A stretch of 64,000 nt of DNA from RGIG3513 sp045658985 (GTDB taxonomy: Bacteria; Bacillota; Clostridia; Oscillospirales; Butyricicoccaceae), in contig JAZOWC010000004.1 in NCBI GenBank assembly GCA_045658985.1, forward strand, positions 1 to 64,000. Reading direction: 5' to 3'. Shown piece by piece: positions 23,500-31,615 of the stretch. The notes beneath the pieces are model-generated. The model saw only the letters and a program-made list of their open reading frames with translations, had not been told where the DNA came from and ran no database searches. Every line of letters starts with the position of its first letter. The first letter of the stretch is position 1. A program made the translations under genes and the position numbers.

Positions 23500-24267
23500 A
23501 TGATACTTACCATCGACATCGGCAACAGCACCATCGTTATGGGCGGCTTTGTTAATGACGAGCTCAAGTTCGTCTCCCGTCTGTCCACCGACTCCACCAA
23601 GACCGAGGACGAGTACGCGGTACGTATTCTTGAGGCGCTGACTCTGTACGGCATCAGGCGCGAGGACATACACGGCTCGGTCATCTCCTCGGTAGTTCCC
23701 CCTCTCAACGCGGTCATCAAGAAGGCTGTGGAGTTTATATTCAAAAAAGTCCCCGTTTTTGTAGGCCCGGGTATCAAGACCGGCATCGGCATACAGTGTG
23801 ACAACCCTTCTTCGGTGGGTGCAGACCTGATAGCCGCCTCGGTTGCCGCACATTATATCTACGGCAGTCCCGCGCTGATAATCGATATGGGCACGGCCAC
23901 CAAGATGACCGTGGTCAATCAGAAGGGCGCTTTTATCGGTACTTCCATCATCCCCGGTGTGCTGATGGGTCTCAACGCGCTGGCCGACGGCACGGCGCAG
24001 CTGCCCAAGATCAGCCTCGAGGTCCCCTCTAGCGTCATCGGCAAGAACACCGCCGACTGTATGCGTTCGGGCGTGCTCTACGGCAGCGCAAGTATGATCG
24101 ACGGTATGATCGACCGCATCAACCGTGAGTTCGGTCAGGAGCTGAAGGTCTATGCCACCGGCGGACTGGCAGGACTCATTATCCCCCTGTGCAGCCACAG
24201 TATATCCATAGACGAGCATCTGGTGCTCAAGGGTCTCAACATACTCTACCACAAGAACAAAAACTGA
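23500..24267 (+). CDS. coaX: Type III pantothenate kinase CoaX
   Basis: CoaX phosphorylates pantothenate, the first step of coenzyme A synthesis, and unlike CoaA it is not inhibited by CoA. The 255-residue protein has the ASKHA phosphate loop TIDIGNSTIVMG, the ADLIAASVAAH segment, IDMGTATKMTVV and the ATGGLAG motif. I start at ATG 23500 after the weak purine run AAAGGGCGGGC. The next gene is an ECF transporter component, probably supplying pantothenate. Confidence 0.94.
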   Translation: MILTIDIGNSTIVMGGFVNDELKFVSRLSTDSTKTEDEYAVRILEALTLYGIRREDIHGSVISSVVPPLNAVIKKAVEFIFKKVPVFVGPGIKTGIGIQCDNPSSVGADLIAASVAAHYIYGSPALIIDMGTATKMTVVNQKGAFIGTSIIPGVLMGLNALADGTAQLPKISLEVPSSVIGKNTADCMRSGVLYGSASMIDGMIDRINREFGQELKVYATGGLAGLIIPLCSHSISIDEHLVLKGLNILYHKNKN

Positions 24268-24282
24268 ACACGCGCCGAGGGA

Positions 24283-24354
24283 GTATATTGCCGCACAGAG
24301 CGGATAATATGCCCCATACCTGCCCCGTATATTACCGCCCGGAGCGGATAATAT
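24283..24354 (+). repeat. Two tandem 28-base hairpin repeats upstream of the ECF gene
   Basis: Units 24283-24310 and 24327-24354 match at 25 of 28 positions; each is a palindrome with ATATT-CCGC / GCGG-AATAT arms. They lie between coaX and the ECF gene with a 44-base period. They may be a regulator-binding or RNA-processing site; no known riboswitch is recognised. Confidence 0.65.
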
Positions 24355-24409
24355 AAATATTTTTATGCGTTGTACCGCTATATGCGGACGACAGCAAGGA
24401 GGATTTTTT

Positions 24410-25000
24410 ATGCGCGCAAAAACCAAGCAGAGAGAGCAGACCGAAAAGCTTGCGCTTATGGCACTGCTCACAGCAATCGTCGCCGTACTGGCCTATTTTG
24501 GCGGATTCGTCAAGATCGGCGGTCTGGCATCCATCTCCCTGACCCTCATCCCCGTCGTACTGGGCTCGGCACTGTGCGGCCCTATGTGGGGCGGCTGGCT
24601 GGGCGCTGTTTCCGGTCTGGTATTCTTTGCCACCCCCGATGCAGCATTCTGGTTCGGAATGAGCATCCCCGGCACCGTAATCACCGTTATGGTCAAGGGC
24701 TTTATGGCAGGTCTGTGTGCAGGTCTCGTGTATAACCTGCTCAAGAACAAGAACCGCTATCTGGCCGTTATGGCAGCGGCTGTGGTTGCACCCGTGGTCA
24801 ACACCGGCATATTCATCGGCGGCTGTCTCACATTCTTTATGGATTTCCTCCGAAGCGGCGCCGCAGACGAGGGCATGTCTCTGGGCGGCTACCTGATCGT
24901 TGCGTTCGTGGGCCTGAACTTTGTGTTTGAGCTGCTGGCAAACGTCATCATCAGCCCCGCAATACTCCGTATCCTCAAAATCAGAGAAAAGAAAAACTGA
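24410..25000 (+). CDS. ECF transporter S component, probably for pantothenate
   Basis: This 196-residue protein with about six membrane helices fits the ECF substrate-specific component family: a short polar N-terminus (MRAKTKQREQTEKLALMALL) leading to AIVAVLAYFGGFVKIGGLASISLTLIPVVLGS, the LGAVSGLVFF segment and a late GGYLIVAFVG helix. The adjacent coaX makes pantothenate the likely substrate (inference). AAGGAGG precedes ATG 24410. The energising EcfA/EcfT genes are elsewhere. Confidence 0.82.
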   Translation: MRAKTKQREQTEKLALMALLTAIVAVLAYFGGFVKIGGLASISLTLIPVVLGSALCGPMWGGWLGAVSGLVFFATPDAAFWFGMSIPGTVITVMVKGFMAGLCAGLVYNLLKNKNRYLAVMAAAVVAPVVNTGIFIGGCLTFFMDFLRSGAADEGMSLGGYLIVAFVGLNFVFELLANVIISPAILRILKIREKKN

Positions 25001-25010
25001 ACATATAAAG

Positions 25011-25042
25011 CAGGGTCGGACACAGGTCCGACCTTGTTTTTT
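25011..25042 (+). terminator. Terminator of the coaX-ECF region
   Basis: GGTCGGAC (25014-25021) pairs with GTCCGACC (25026-25033) over ACAG, extended by weaker pairs, followed by six T. Confidence 0.85.
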
Positions 25043-25106
25043 GTTTGCAATCGAAGGCATATTAGAGTATAATGACCCTATGAAAAAGCAGGAAGGAGCT
25101 GTTTTT

Positions 25107-25910
25107 ATGCTGTCCAATTTTCACACTCATACCACCTTCTGCGACGGCGGCAATACCGCCGAGGAGATGGTGCTCTCCGCTATAGAAAAAGGCTTTGACG
25201 CGCTGGGATTTTCGGGTCACGGCTACACCGATTTTGATCTGAGCTACTGCATCAAGGATATGCCCGGCTACATCAGCGAGATCAACCGTCTCAAGGACAA
25301 ATACAAAGACCGCATCGAGATATATCTGGGTCTGGAGGAGGACGCATACTGCCTCTGTGACCGCAGTAAATACGACTACATAATCGGCTCCTGCCACTAT
25401 GCAAAGGTGCAGGATCAATACTACGCCATTGACTCGGGTGCCGAGTATTTCAGCACCTGCCTCGGACTTTTCGGCGGGGATCCTATGAAGCTTGCCGAAA
25501 ATTACTACGGATACTTCTGTGACTATATCCTCTCCCGCAAGCCTGATATAGTGGGACATTTTGACCTGATAACCAAGTTTGACGAGCTGGGCGAAAGTAT
25601 CTTCCTCAAAAACTCCGCATACAACGCCCTCGCCGAAGCATTCATCACCCGCGCCGCCTCCTCCGGCTGTATTTTTGAGATCAACACGGGTGCTATCAGC
25701 CGCGGCGTACGCACAAGCCCCTACCCTGCCCTCAATCTGCTGCAGGCGCTCAAAAAAGAAAACGCCCCCATCATCCTCTCATCGGACAGTCACAGCGTCT
25801 CCACTCTCGACTGCGCCTTTGAGGATACCCGCAGGATGCTGTTTGATCTGGGATTCCGCGAAGTTTGCTCGCTGTCGGGCGGCAGCTTCAAAAAATACCC
25901 GATACTCTGA
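25107..25910 (+). CDS. HisK-type PHP phosphatase (histidinol-phosphatase family)
   Basis: The 267-residue protein carries the HisK-type PHP pattern: FHTHTTFCDGG at residues 5-15, FSGHGYTDF, YLGLEEDAY, IIGSCHYA, VGHFDLITKF, EINTGAISRG and SSDSHSV, each contributing metal-binding His/Asp/Glu residues. It would dephosphorylate histidinol phosphate or another small phosphate ester. Start ATG 25107 follows AGGAAGGAG; a long upstream extension of the frame runs back into the ECF gene and is not translated. Monocistronic, with a terminator at 25938. Confidence 0.85.
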   Translation: MLSNFHTHTTFCDGGNTAEEMVLSAIEKGFDALGFSGHGYTDFDLSYCIKDMPGYISEINRLKDKYKDRIEIYLGLEEDAYCLCDRSKYDYIIGSCHYAKVQDQYYAIDSGAEYFSTCLGLFGGDPMKLAENYYGYFCDYILSRKPDIVGHFDLITKFDELGESIFLKNSAYNALAEAFITRAASSGCIFEINTGAISRGVRTSPYPALNLLQALKKENAPIILSSDSHSVSTLDCAFEDTRRMLFDLGFREVCSLSGGSFKKYPIL

Positions 25911-25937
25911 AAAATCTGTATTTTTATCCACATTTTG

Positions 25938-25980
25938 TGCGCAGAATGCAATAAAACGCGTTCTGCGCATTGATTTTTTT
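25938..25980 (+). terminator. Terminator downstream of the HisK-type gene
   Basis: TGCGCAGAA (25938-25946) pairs with TTCTGCGCA (25961-25969) across a 14-base loop, followed by TTGATTTTTTT. The T-tract overlaps the -35 box of the gltS promoter. Confidence 0.8.
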
Positions 25981-25998
25981 GCAGATATGTGATATACT
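25970..25998 (+). promoter_or_regulatory. Promoter of gltS
   Basis: TTGATT (25970-25975), 17 bases, TATACT (25993-25998). The -35 box coincides with the end of the preceding terminator. An isolated TTATCCACA lies just upstream at 25924-25932. Confidence 0.65.
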
Positions 25999-26054
25999 AT
26001 ACAAGTTTTGTGACGTTATTATAAATAAAAAACATACAAACAGGAGTGACAACA

Positions 26055-27245
26055 ATGACCCTCAACCTCGACATCTATCAGACTGCCGCGGTGGCAGTAT
26101 TCGTCTATGCGCTGGGCAGCTTTGTCAAGAAGAAGATCGACTTCTTCAACAAATACTGCATCCCCGCATCCGTCATCGGCGGTATTCTGTTTGCCCTGCT
26201 GACTCTGGGCCTCAACCTGACCGATACCATGACCGTTGTTACCGACACTACCCTGCAGAACATCTTTATGACCCTGTTCTTTACCAGCGTCGGCTATACG
26301 GCAAGCTTCAAGCTGCTCAAAAAGGGCGGCGTGCAGGTTCTGCTGTTTTTGATCGTGGCCTCGGTGCTTATCGTAGTGCAGAATCTTGTCGGCGTATCTC
26401 TGGCCAGCCTGCTGGGCCTCGATCCTCTCATGGGTCTGTGTGTCGGCTCTATCCCTCTGGTGGGCGGTCACGGCACCTCGGGCGCATTCGGCCCCATGCT
26501 TGAGCAGCAGTTCGGTGTATCCGGCGCGGCTACCGTATCCATCGCGGTTGCTACATTCGGCCTGATCATCGGCGGTATCATCGGCGGCCCTGTGGCAAAG
26601 CGCCGTGTACGCAAGCACAATCTGGTGGCCGAGAACGTTGCCACCCAGACCGAGGAATACGGCGACAGAAGCGAAAAGCCCCATTCCGCCGAGGAATTTA
26701 TGAAGGCATTCTTCATTCTGTTCGTTGCCGCGGGCATCGGCAGTGTGATCTCCACCCTGATCCAGAAGACCGGTGTAACCTTCCCCTCCTACATCGGTGC
26801 TATGCTGGCTGCCGCTCTGCTCCGCAATCTGTCCGACACCACCGGCAAGCTCACCATTGTTGAGGATATCGTCAGCATGCTGGGCAATGCCTGCCTGACC
26901 CTCTATCTGGCAATGGCGCTGATGAGCCTGAGACTGTGGGAGCTGGCAAATCTGGCTCTGCCCATGATCGTTATCCTGCTTGCACAGACAATTATCATGG
27001 CTCTGTTTGCCTACTATCTGGTATACAACGTGATGGGCCGCAACTACGAAGCCGCCGTTATGTCCTCTGCCGCCTGCGGCTTCGGTATGGGTGCTACCCC
27101 CAACGCCATCGCAAATATGCAGGCCATCACCGACGTGTACGGCCCTGCACCCCGCGCGTTCTTTGTCGTGCCTCTGGTCGGCAGTCTGTTTGTTGACTTT
27201 GTCAACAGCGGTGTTCTGACCGTATTCATCAATATTTTTTCCTGA
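26055..27245 (+). CDS. gltS: Sodium/glutamate symporter GltS
   Basis: GltS imports glutamate with sodium. The 396-residue protein has the family layout of two halves of five membrane segments with re-entrant loops: FFTSVGYTAS and PLVGGHGTSGAFGP in the first half (the GHGT motif is diagnostic), and SAACGFGMGATPNAIANMQ in the second. ATG 26055 is eight bases after AGGAG; the GTG nine bases upstream overlaps that site. A strong terminator follows. Confidence 0.93.
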   Translation: MTLNLDIYQTAAVAVFVYALGSFVKKKIDFFNKYCIPASVIGGILFALLTLGLNLTDTMTVVTDTTLQNIFMTLFFTSVGYTASFKLLKKGGVQVLLFLIVASVLIVVQNLVGVSLASLLGLDPLMGLCVGSIPLVGGHGTSGAFGPMLEQQFGVSGAATVSIAVATFGLIIGGIIGGPVAKRRVRKHNLVAENVATQTEEYGDRSEKPHSAEEFMKAFFILFVAAGIGSVISTLIQKTGVTFPSYIGAMLAAALLRNLSDTTGKLTIVEDIVSMLGNACLTLYLAMALMSLRLWELANLALPMIVILLAQTIIMALFAYYLVYNVMGRNYEAAVMSSAACGFGMGATPNAIANMQAITDVYGPAPRAFFVVPLVGSLFVDFVNSGVLTVFINIFS

Positions 27246-27259
27246 TTAAGCAAAGGATC

Positions 27260-27298
27260 CGCCGCCGAGCCTGCGTTTGCAGTCGGCGGCGTTTTTTT
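27260..27298 (+). terminator. Terminator of gltS
   Basis: CGCCGCCGA (27260-27268) pairs with TCGGCGGCG (27283-27291), followed by seven T. Confidence 0.9.
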
Positions 27299-27367
27299 GC
27301 CCCAAAAATACCACAACAGCCATCAAATGTGGTATAATCGTCTCATCCCTATGAGAGGAGCACATAT

Positions 27368-28120
27368 ATGCAGCTTGTATTATTGACCGCCGCAGGCGTG
27401 GGCGGTGCTACGTTGATCGGCGCCGTTATCGGATTTTTGTTCAAAAAGGCGTCCCACCGTTTCTCCGATATAATTCTGTCCTTTGCGGCAGGTGTTATGC
27501 TGTCGGCAGCCGTACTGGGGCTTATTATCCCCTCGCTGGAATACGGCGGCAAGAGCGCCGTCATAGTTACCGTGGCAGGTATATTTGCGGGCGCGGTCTG
27601 CCTCAGCCTCTGCGACAGACTGATTCCCCATCTGCACAGACTGCAGGGCGGGCAGGAAGAAAAACACGCCGACTCACGCGCAGCTAAAATCATGCTCTTT
27701 GTTACCGCTATCGCCATACACAACCTGCCCGAAGGCATCGCGGCGGGTGTGGGTTTCGGCTCGGGCGACATAGGTCAGGCCATGATGATAGCCGGCGGTA
27801 TAGCTCTGCAGAACATCCCCGAGGGTATGGTGATAATCGCGCCTATGCTGTCTGCCGGCATCCCTCCCCGCAAGACCTTCCTCTACGCATCGCTCACCGG
27901 TGTGGTGGAGGTGGTGGGCACGTTCATCGGGTATTTTGCCGTCAACATCGCCGAGGCCGTGCTGCCCTTTGCTCTTGCATTTGCGGGCGGCACCATGCTC
28001 TACGTCATCAGCGACGAAATGATCCCCGAGACCCACGCTCACGGCAGCGAAAAGGGTGCTACGTTTGCACTCCTCTGCGGCTTCTGCCTGATGCTGGTGT
28101 CCGATTTCCTGCTGGGCTGA
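27368..28120 (+). CDS. ZIP-family metal transporter
   Basis: The 250-residue protein has eight predicted membrane helices and the ZIP metal-path motifs HNLPEGIAAGVGFG (helix IV) and ALQNIPEGMVI (helix V), plus a short His-containing loop (HLHRLQGGQEEKHADS) between helices III and IV. ZIP proteins move zinc or iron into the cytoplasm. AGAGGAG precedes the ATG. It converges on a small Cys-rich lipoprotein gene, with a terminator shared by both. Confidence 0.92.
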   Translation: MQLVLLTAAGVGGATLIGAVIGFLFKKASHRFSDIILSFAAGVMLSAAVLGLIIPSLEYGGKSAVIVTVAGIFAGAVCLSLCDRLIPHLHRLQGGQEEKHADSRAAKIMLFVTAIAIHNLPEGIAAGVGFGSGDIGQAMMIAGGIALQNIPEGMVIIAPMLSAGIPPRKTFLYASLTGVVEVVGTFIGYFAVNIAEAVLPFALAFAGGTMLYVISDEMIPETHAHGSEKGATFALLCGFCLMLVSDFLLG

Positions 28121-28130
28121 ATACAAATGA

Positions 28131-28162
28131 AAAAAGCTCCTGCCGCAGGGCAGGAGCTTTTT
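28131..28162. terminator. Shared terminator of the ZIP and Cys-rich lipoprotein genes
   Basis: AAAAAGCTCCTGCC (28131-28144) pairs perfectly with GGCAGGAGCTTTTT (28149-28162), giving T-tracts on both strands between convergent genes. Confidence 0.92.
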
Positions 28163-28172
28163 GAGTATAGGA

Positions 28173-28370
28173 TTAGTTGAACAGATTGCCGATAGCGTTG
28201 CTGAGGTCTTCCTGCTTGTCGAGGCATTCTTTGCAGACAAAGACTTCTTTGCCCAGGAACTCTTTGGTCTCGCCTCTGCCCTTTTCGCCGCAGAGATCAC
28301 ACTCTTTGCCGCAGGCAGCGGTCATAAGCAGAGCCATAGCCAGAACCAGTACCAGTGCAAACTTTTTCAT
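28173..28370 (-). CDS. Small lipoprotein with a CxxC/CxxC zinc-ribbon-like domain
   Basis: A 65-residue secreted protein: a lipoprotein signal peptide ending MTAAC (Cys20), then Cys24-x2-Cys27 and Cys46-x2-Cys49 arranged like a treble-clef or zinc ribbon, and a short helical tail. It would sit on the outer membrane face binding zinc or a similar metal. GGGAGG precedes the ATG. Its convergent neighbour is a ZIP metal transporter, which makes a metal-related role plausible (inference). I know no named family. Confidence 0.75.
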   Translation of the reverse strand: MKKFALVLVLAMALLMTAACGKECDLCGEKGRGETKEFLGKEVFVCKECLDKQEDLSNAIGNLFN

Positions 28371-28463
28371 TCTTTTCCCTCCCGTTTGGTGATAATATCC
28401 ATATTGTACTCCCCTTTTCGGCCTTTTTCAACCCCAAAATACCTTTTCTTTGCCGACTTTTAA

Positions 28464-28492
28464 TTGACAAACCGTCAAACACATACTATAAT
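28464..28492 (+). promoter_or_regulatory. Promoter of ilvBN
   Basis: TTGACA (28464-28469), 17 bases, TATAAT (28487-28492): a consensus promoter; the expected transcript start is near 28499. Confidence 0.9.
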
Positions 28493-28498
28493 ATAAAA

Positions 28499-28775
28499 AA
28501 ACTATATCAAACGCTGAGATATGGAAGAGTAACGCATCAATCTCCCGTCCAGAGAGATGTCGGTCGGTGTGAGACATCGGGGATGTGCGCCAAAATCACC
28601 ATGGAGCGGCCGGGTCGAAATCCGCAGTGCGGAGAATAAGCTCAGACGGGTACTCCCGTTACAGAGTCAGGATGTGCAGGCATCCGGAGTGCCTTCTGTC
28701 ACAGGGAGGAAAAAGAGTGGTACCGCGGAAGACTCAGGGCTTTCGTCTCTTTGGAGGAGGCGGAAGTTTTTTTAA
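28499..28775 (+). promoter_or_regulatory. T-box leader upstream of ilvBN
   Basis: The leader carries the T-box sequence AGAGTGGTACCGCG (28714-28727) with the UGGN bulge that pairs with the uncharged tRNA 3' end, Stem I features (AGAG/GGTGTGAGA apical motifs at about 28551-28575), and a terminator (28740-28766 plus seven T). The likely specifier codon is ATC at 28595-28597 (isoleucine), which I infer from position. Uncharged tRNA would allow read-through into ilvBN. Confidence 0.92.
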
Positions 28776-28808
28776 TTTTTGGCCCCTAATTGCAAAGGAG
28801 GACCTATT

Positions 28809-30506
28809 ATGGACACCAAAAAAATCTCAGGCGCACAAATCGTGATCGAGACACTTATCGAGCAGGGCGTGACCGACGTGTTCGGCTACCCCGGCGGTCA
28901 GGTGCTCAACATATACGACGAGCTGTACAAAGCCAGTGACCGCATCAATCACTATCTCACCGCTCACGAGCAGGGTGCGTCTCACGCCGCAGACGGCTAC
29001 GCCCGCGCAACTGGCAAGGTTGGCGTTGTCATAGCCACCTCGGGCCCGGGCGCTACCAATCTGGTAACCGGTATCGCCACCGCTATGCTGGACTCCATCC
29101 CCATGGTTGCCATCACGGGCAACGTGTCTCGCAATCTGATCGGCAAGGATAGCTTTCAGGAGATCAACATCACCGGTGTTACCCTGCCTATTACCAAGCA
29201 CAACTATTTTGTCACCGACGTGAGCGAGCTTGCCGACACCATCCGTGAGGCATTCAAAATAGCCAAATCCGGCCGCCCCGGCCCCGTACTGGTGGACGTG
29301 CCCAAGGATATTCAGGCCGCACTCTGCGAGTTTGAGCCTCAGGGCGTGGTAGAGGCATTTGAGCAGGCCAAAGCCTCCGACGAGGCTATCGCCGAGGCAG
29401 TCAAGCTCATAAACAGCTGCAAAAAGCCCTACATCTACGTAGGCGGCGGCGCAGTCAGCGCCGACGTAGGCAGCGAGATCATGGAGCTTGCCGAGACTAT
29501 CGACGCATACATGGGCTGTACCCTCATGGGTCTGTCGGCCATCCCCACCGACCACGAGAGATTCTTGGGTATGGAGGGTATGCACGGACACTATGCATCC
29601 TCGGTTGCCAACAGCAATGCCGATCTGGTCATCGGCATCGGCGTGCGTTTCAGCGACCGCGCCACCGGCAACACCTCCACCTACTGCAAGGACGCAAAGA
29701 TCATCCAGCTCGACTGCGACCGCTCGGAGATCAACAAGAACATCTCGGTGGATTCGGCTCTCATCGGCGACCTCAAGCACTCTCTGTGTGAAATCCTCAA
29801 GGCTGTCAAAGCCGACAAGAAGCCCGAGTGGCGCGAGCAGGTCAAGTCCTTTGTTGCCAAAGAAGAAGCCATCGCCGCTCACGCCGCCAAGCTTGCAGGC
29901 GACAGACTGACACCCGCGCAGGTGTTTGACGTCATCAACGAGCTCAAGAGCGAGGACACGGTGGTTGCCACCGACGTAGGCCAGCATCAGATGTGGAGCG
30001 CACAGTACCTCAAGTTTGACAAGGTGCGCAAGTTCGCCTCCTCGGGCGGTCTGGGCACTATGGGCTACGGTCTGGGTGCCGCTATCGGCGCTCAGGTAGG
30101 CAGCGGCACACGGAGCATACTGATCACCGGCGACGGAAGCTTTGGTATGAACCTCAACGAGCTTGCCACCGCCTCCTACTACAATCTGCCCGTTACCGTC
30201 ATCCTGCTCAACAACGGCGTACTGGGCATGGTACGCCAGTGGCAGACTCTGTTCTACGGCAAGCGTTATTCCCACACGGTGCTGGATCGCAAGACCGATT
30301 TTGTCAAGCTTGCCGATGCATTCGGTATGCACGGTGAGAGGGTATCCGACTGTGATGGCCTCAGACAGGCACTTGAGCGCTCGCTGAGCCAGAATGCCCC
30401 CTCTCTGATCGAAGTTGCCATAGATCAGGATGAGTTCGTTCTGCCCATGGTTCCTCCCGGAGGCTCCATGTCCGACCTTATCACCACCAAGGAGGAAGGC
30501 AAATGA
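28809..30506 (+). CDS. ilvB: Acetolactate synthase, large (catalytic) subunit
   Basis: The thiamine-diphosphate enzyme condenses two pyruvates, or pyruvate with 2-oxobutyrate, in branched-chain amino acid synthesis. The 565 residues contain GYPGGQVLNIYDEL, the catalytic glutamate in HEQGASHAADGYARATG (Glu54), the FAD/central domain, and the TPP-binding GDGSFGMNLNELATASYYNLPVTVILLNN. ATG 28809 follows AAAGGAGG. It is T-box-controlled and overlaps ilvN by four bases. Confidence 0.96.
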   Translation: MDTKKISGAQIVIETLIEQGVTDVFGYPGGQVLNIYDELYKASDRINHYLTAHEQGASHAADGYARATGKVGVVIATSGPGATNLVTGIATAMLDSIPMVAITGNVSRNLIGKDSFQEINITGVTLPITKHNYFVTDVSELADTIREAFKIAKSGRPGPVLVDVPKDIQAALCEFEPQGVVEAFEQAKASDEAIAEAVKLINSCKKPYIYVGGGAVSADVGSEIMELAETIDAYMGCTLMGLSAIPTDHERFLGMEGMHGHYASSVANSNADLVIGIGVRFSDRATGNTSTYCKDAKIIQLDCDRSEINKNISVDSALIGDLKHSLCEILKAVKADKKPEWREQVKSFVAKEEAIAAHAAKLAGDRLTPAQVFDVINELKSEDTVVATDVGQHQMWSAQYLKFDKVRKFASSGGLGTMGYGLGAAIGAQVGSGTRSILITGDGSFGMNLNELATASYYNLPVTVILLNNGVLGMVRQWQTLFYGKRYSHTVLDRKTDFVKLADAFGMHGERVSDCDGLRQALERSLSQNAPSLIEVAIDQDEFVLPMVPPGGSMSDLITTKEEGK

Positions 30507-30994
30507 AAAAGTTTGTAATAGGCGTATACGTCGAGAACAAATACGGTGTTCTGGCGAGAATCTCGGGTATGATCATGCGCAAGGCCTTCAATATCGACTC
30601 CATCGCCAGCGGAATGACCAACGACGATGCTTTTTCGCGTATTACCATCACCCTCAGAGGTGAGGATTACCACTGCGAGCAGCTTATCAATCAGCTGCAG
30701 AAGCTGCACAACGTCAAGAACGTTGCCGTACTGTCCAAAGAAGACTGCGTGGAGCGTGAGCTGATGCTCATCAAGGTCAAGAACTCCCCCGTCAACCGTC
30801 CCGAGGTCATGGCGGCCACCGAGATCTACCGCGGCAAGATCATCGACTACAATCCCCACACCCTCTGTGTGGAGGTAACGGGCGAGCCCACCAAGATCAA
30901 CGCATTCATCGACGTTATGAAGCCTCTGGGCATCATCGAGATAGTCCGTACCGGTACTGTTGCCATAGAGCGCAGCCGTGTACTTGCCGACTGA
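30503..30994 (+). CDS. ilvN: Acetolactate synthase, small (regulatory) subunit
   Basis: The 163-residue protein begins with an ACT domain (IGVYVENKYGVLARISGMIMRKAFNIDSIA, residues 5-34) that binds valine for feedback inhibition, followed by the IlvN C-terminal domain. Its ATG overlaps the ilvB stop (ATGA). No ilvC or ilvD follows; the next gene is in the opposite direction. Confidence 0.95.
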   Translation: MKKFVIGVYVENKYGVLARISGMIMRKAFNIDSIASGMTNDDAFSRITITLRGEDYHCEQLINQLQKLHNVKNVAVLSKEDCVERELMLIKVKNSPVNRPEVMAATEIYRGKIIDYNPHTLCVEVTGEPTKINAFIDVMKPLGIIEIVRTGTVAIERSRVLAD

Positions 30995-31010
30995 TAAAGC
31001 ACAAAAATCA

Positions 31011-31050
31011 ATACTCCCTGCCCAATGCTTGGGCAGGGAGTATTTTGTTT
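31011..31050. terminator. Terminator between ilvN and tlpA
   Basis: A perfect 15-bp stem (31011-31025 with 31029-31043) over a three-base loop, followed by TTTGTTT on the plus side and a T-rich stretch on the minus side; it serves both convergent genes. Confidence 0.88.
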
Positions 31051-31051
31051 G

Positions 31052-31603
31052 TTATTTGAGTATCATTCCGATGCCTTTTTTCAGAGTGGCGGCGTCTATC
31101 ATACCCACGGCGTAGGTCACAAGATTGCCGTCTGCGTCCACAAAATATGTGGCAGGCAGAGAGCTGACCCCGTATGCGTATGCACCCTGTCTGTGCAGGT
31201 CGAGATACACGGGGAATCCAAAGCTCTGCCCCGACAGATAGTCGCGGGCGGATTTTTCGGTCTCCTGCATGCCGTCGGTCACGTTGACCATCATAAACTC
31301 CACCTTGTCCCGATACTCGGCGTACACGCTGTCAAAATCGGGCAGCTCCTGCTTGCAGGGCGGGCACCAGCTTGCCCAGAAGTTTATGACCACGGGCTTG
31401 CCTCTAAAATCCGACAGGGACACCTCCTGCTCGCTGAGGCTCACCACCTTGAAATCGGGGGCGGTATAGCTAGCAGTGCTGTCCTGCCCCGCCAGACTGT
31501 CGGGGGCGTTGCCGTCAGCAAGCAGCTGATAGGCGATATATGCGCAGGCAATCAGCAGACCCAGCACCAGCAGAATAACAATGAGTTTTAGCTTGTCGTT
31601 CAT
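31052..31603 (-). CDS. TlpA/ResA-like membrane-anchored thioredoxin
   Basis: The 183-residue protein has one N-terminal membrane anchor (residues 7-24) and a thioredoxin-like domain with ASWCPPC (Cys80, Cys83), a TlpA/ResA-type active site, plus the cis-proline loop SSLPATYFVD. It would reduce disulfides outside the membrane using electrons delivered by CcdA, whose gene lies 12 bases upstream. ATG 31603 follows AGAGGTG; a GTG nine bases earlier overlaps that site. Confidence 0.92.
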   Translation of the reverse strand: MNDKLKLIVILLVLGLLIACAYIAYQLLADGNAPDSLAGQDSTASYTAPDFKVVSLSEQEVSLSDFRGKPVVINFWASWCPPCKQELPDFDSVYAEYRDKVEFMMVNVTDGMQETEKSARDYLSGQSFGFPVYLDLHRQGAYAYGVSSLPATYFVDADGNLVTYAVGMIDAATLKKGIGMILK

Positions 31604-31615
31604 ATCGTTCACCTC

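Noticed and set aside
28827..30332. A 501-codon open frame on the strand opposite ilvB
   Set aside because: It is the antisense shadow of a GC-rich, codon-biased gene; no ribosome binding site, no recognisable domain, and ilvB itself is certain.
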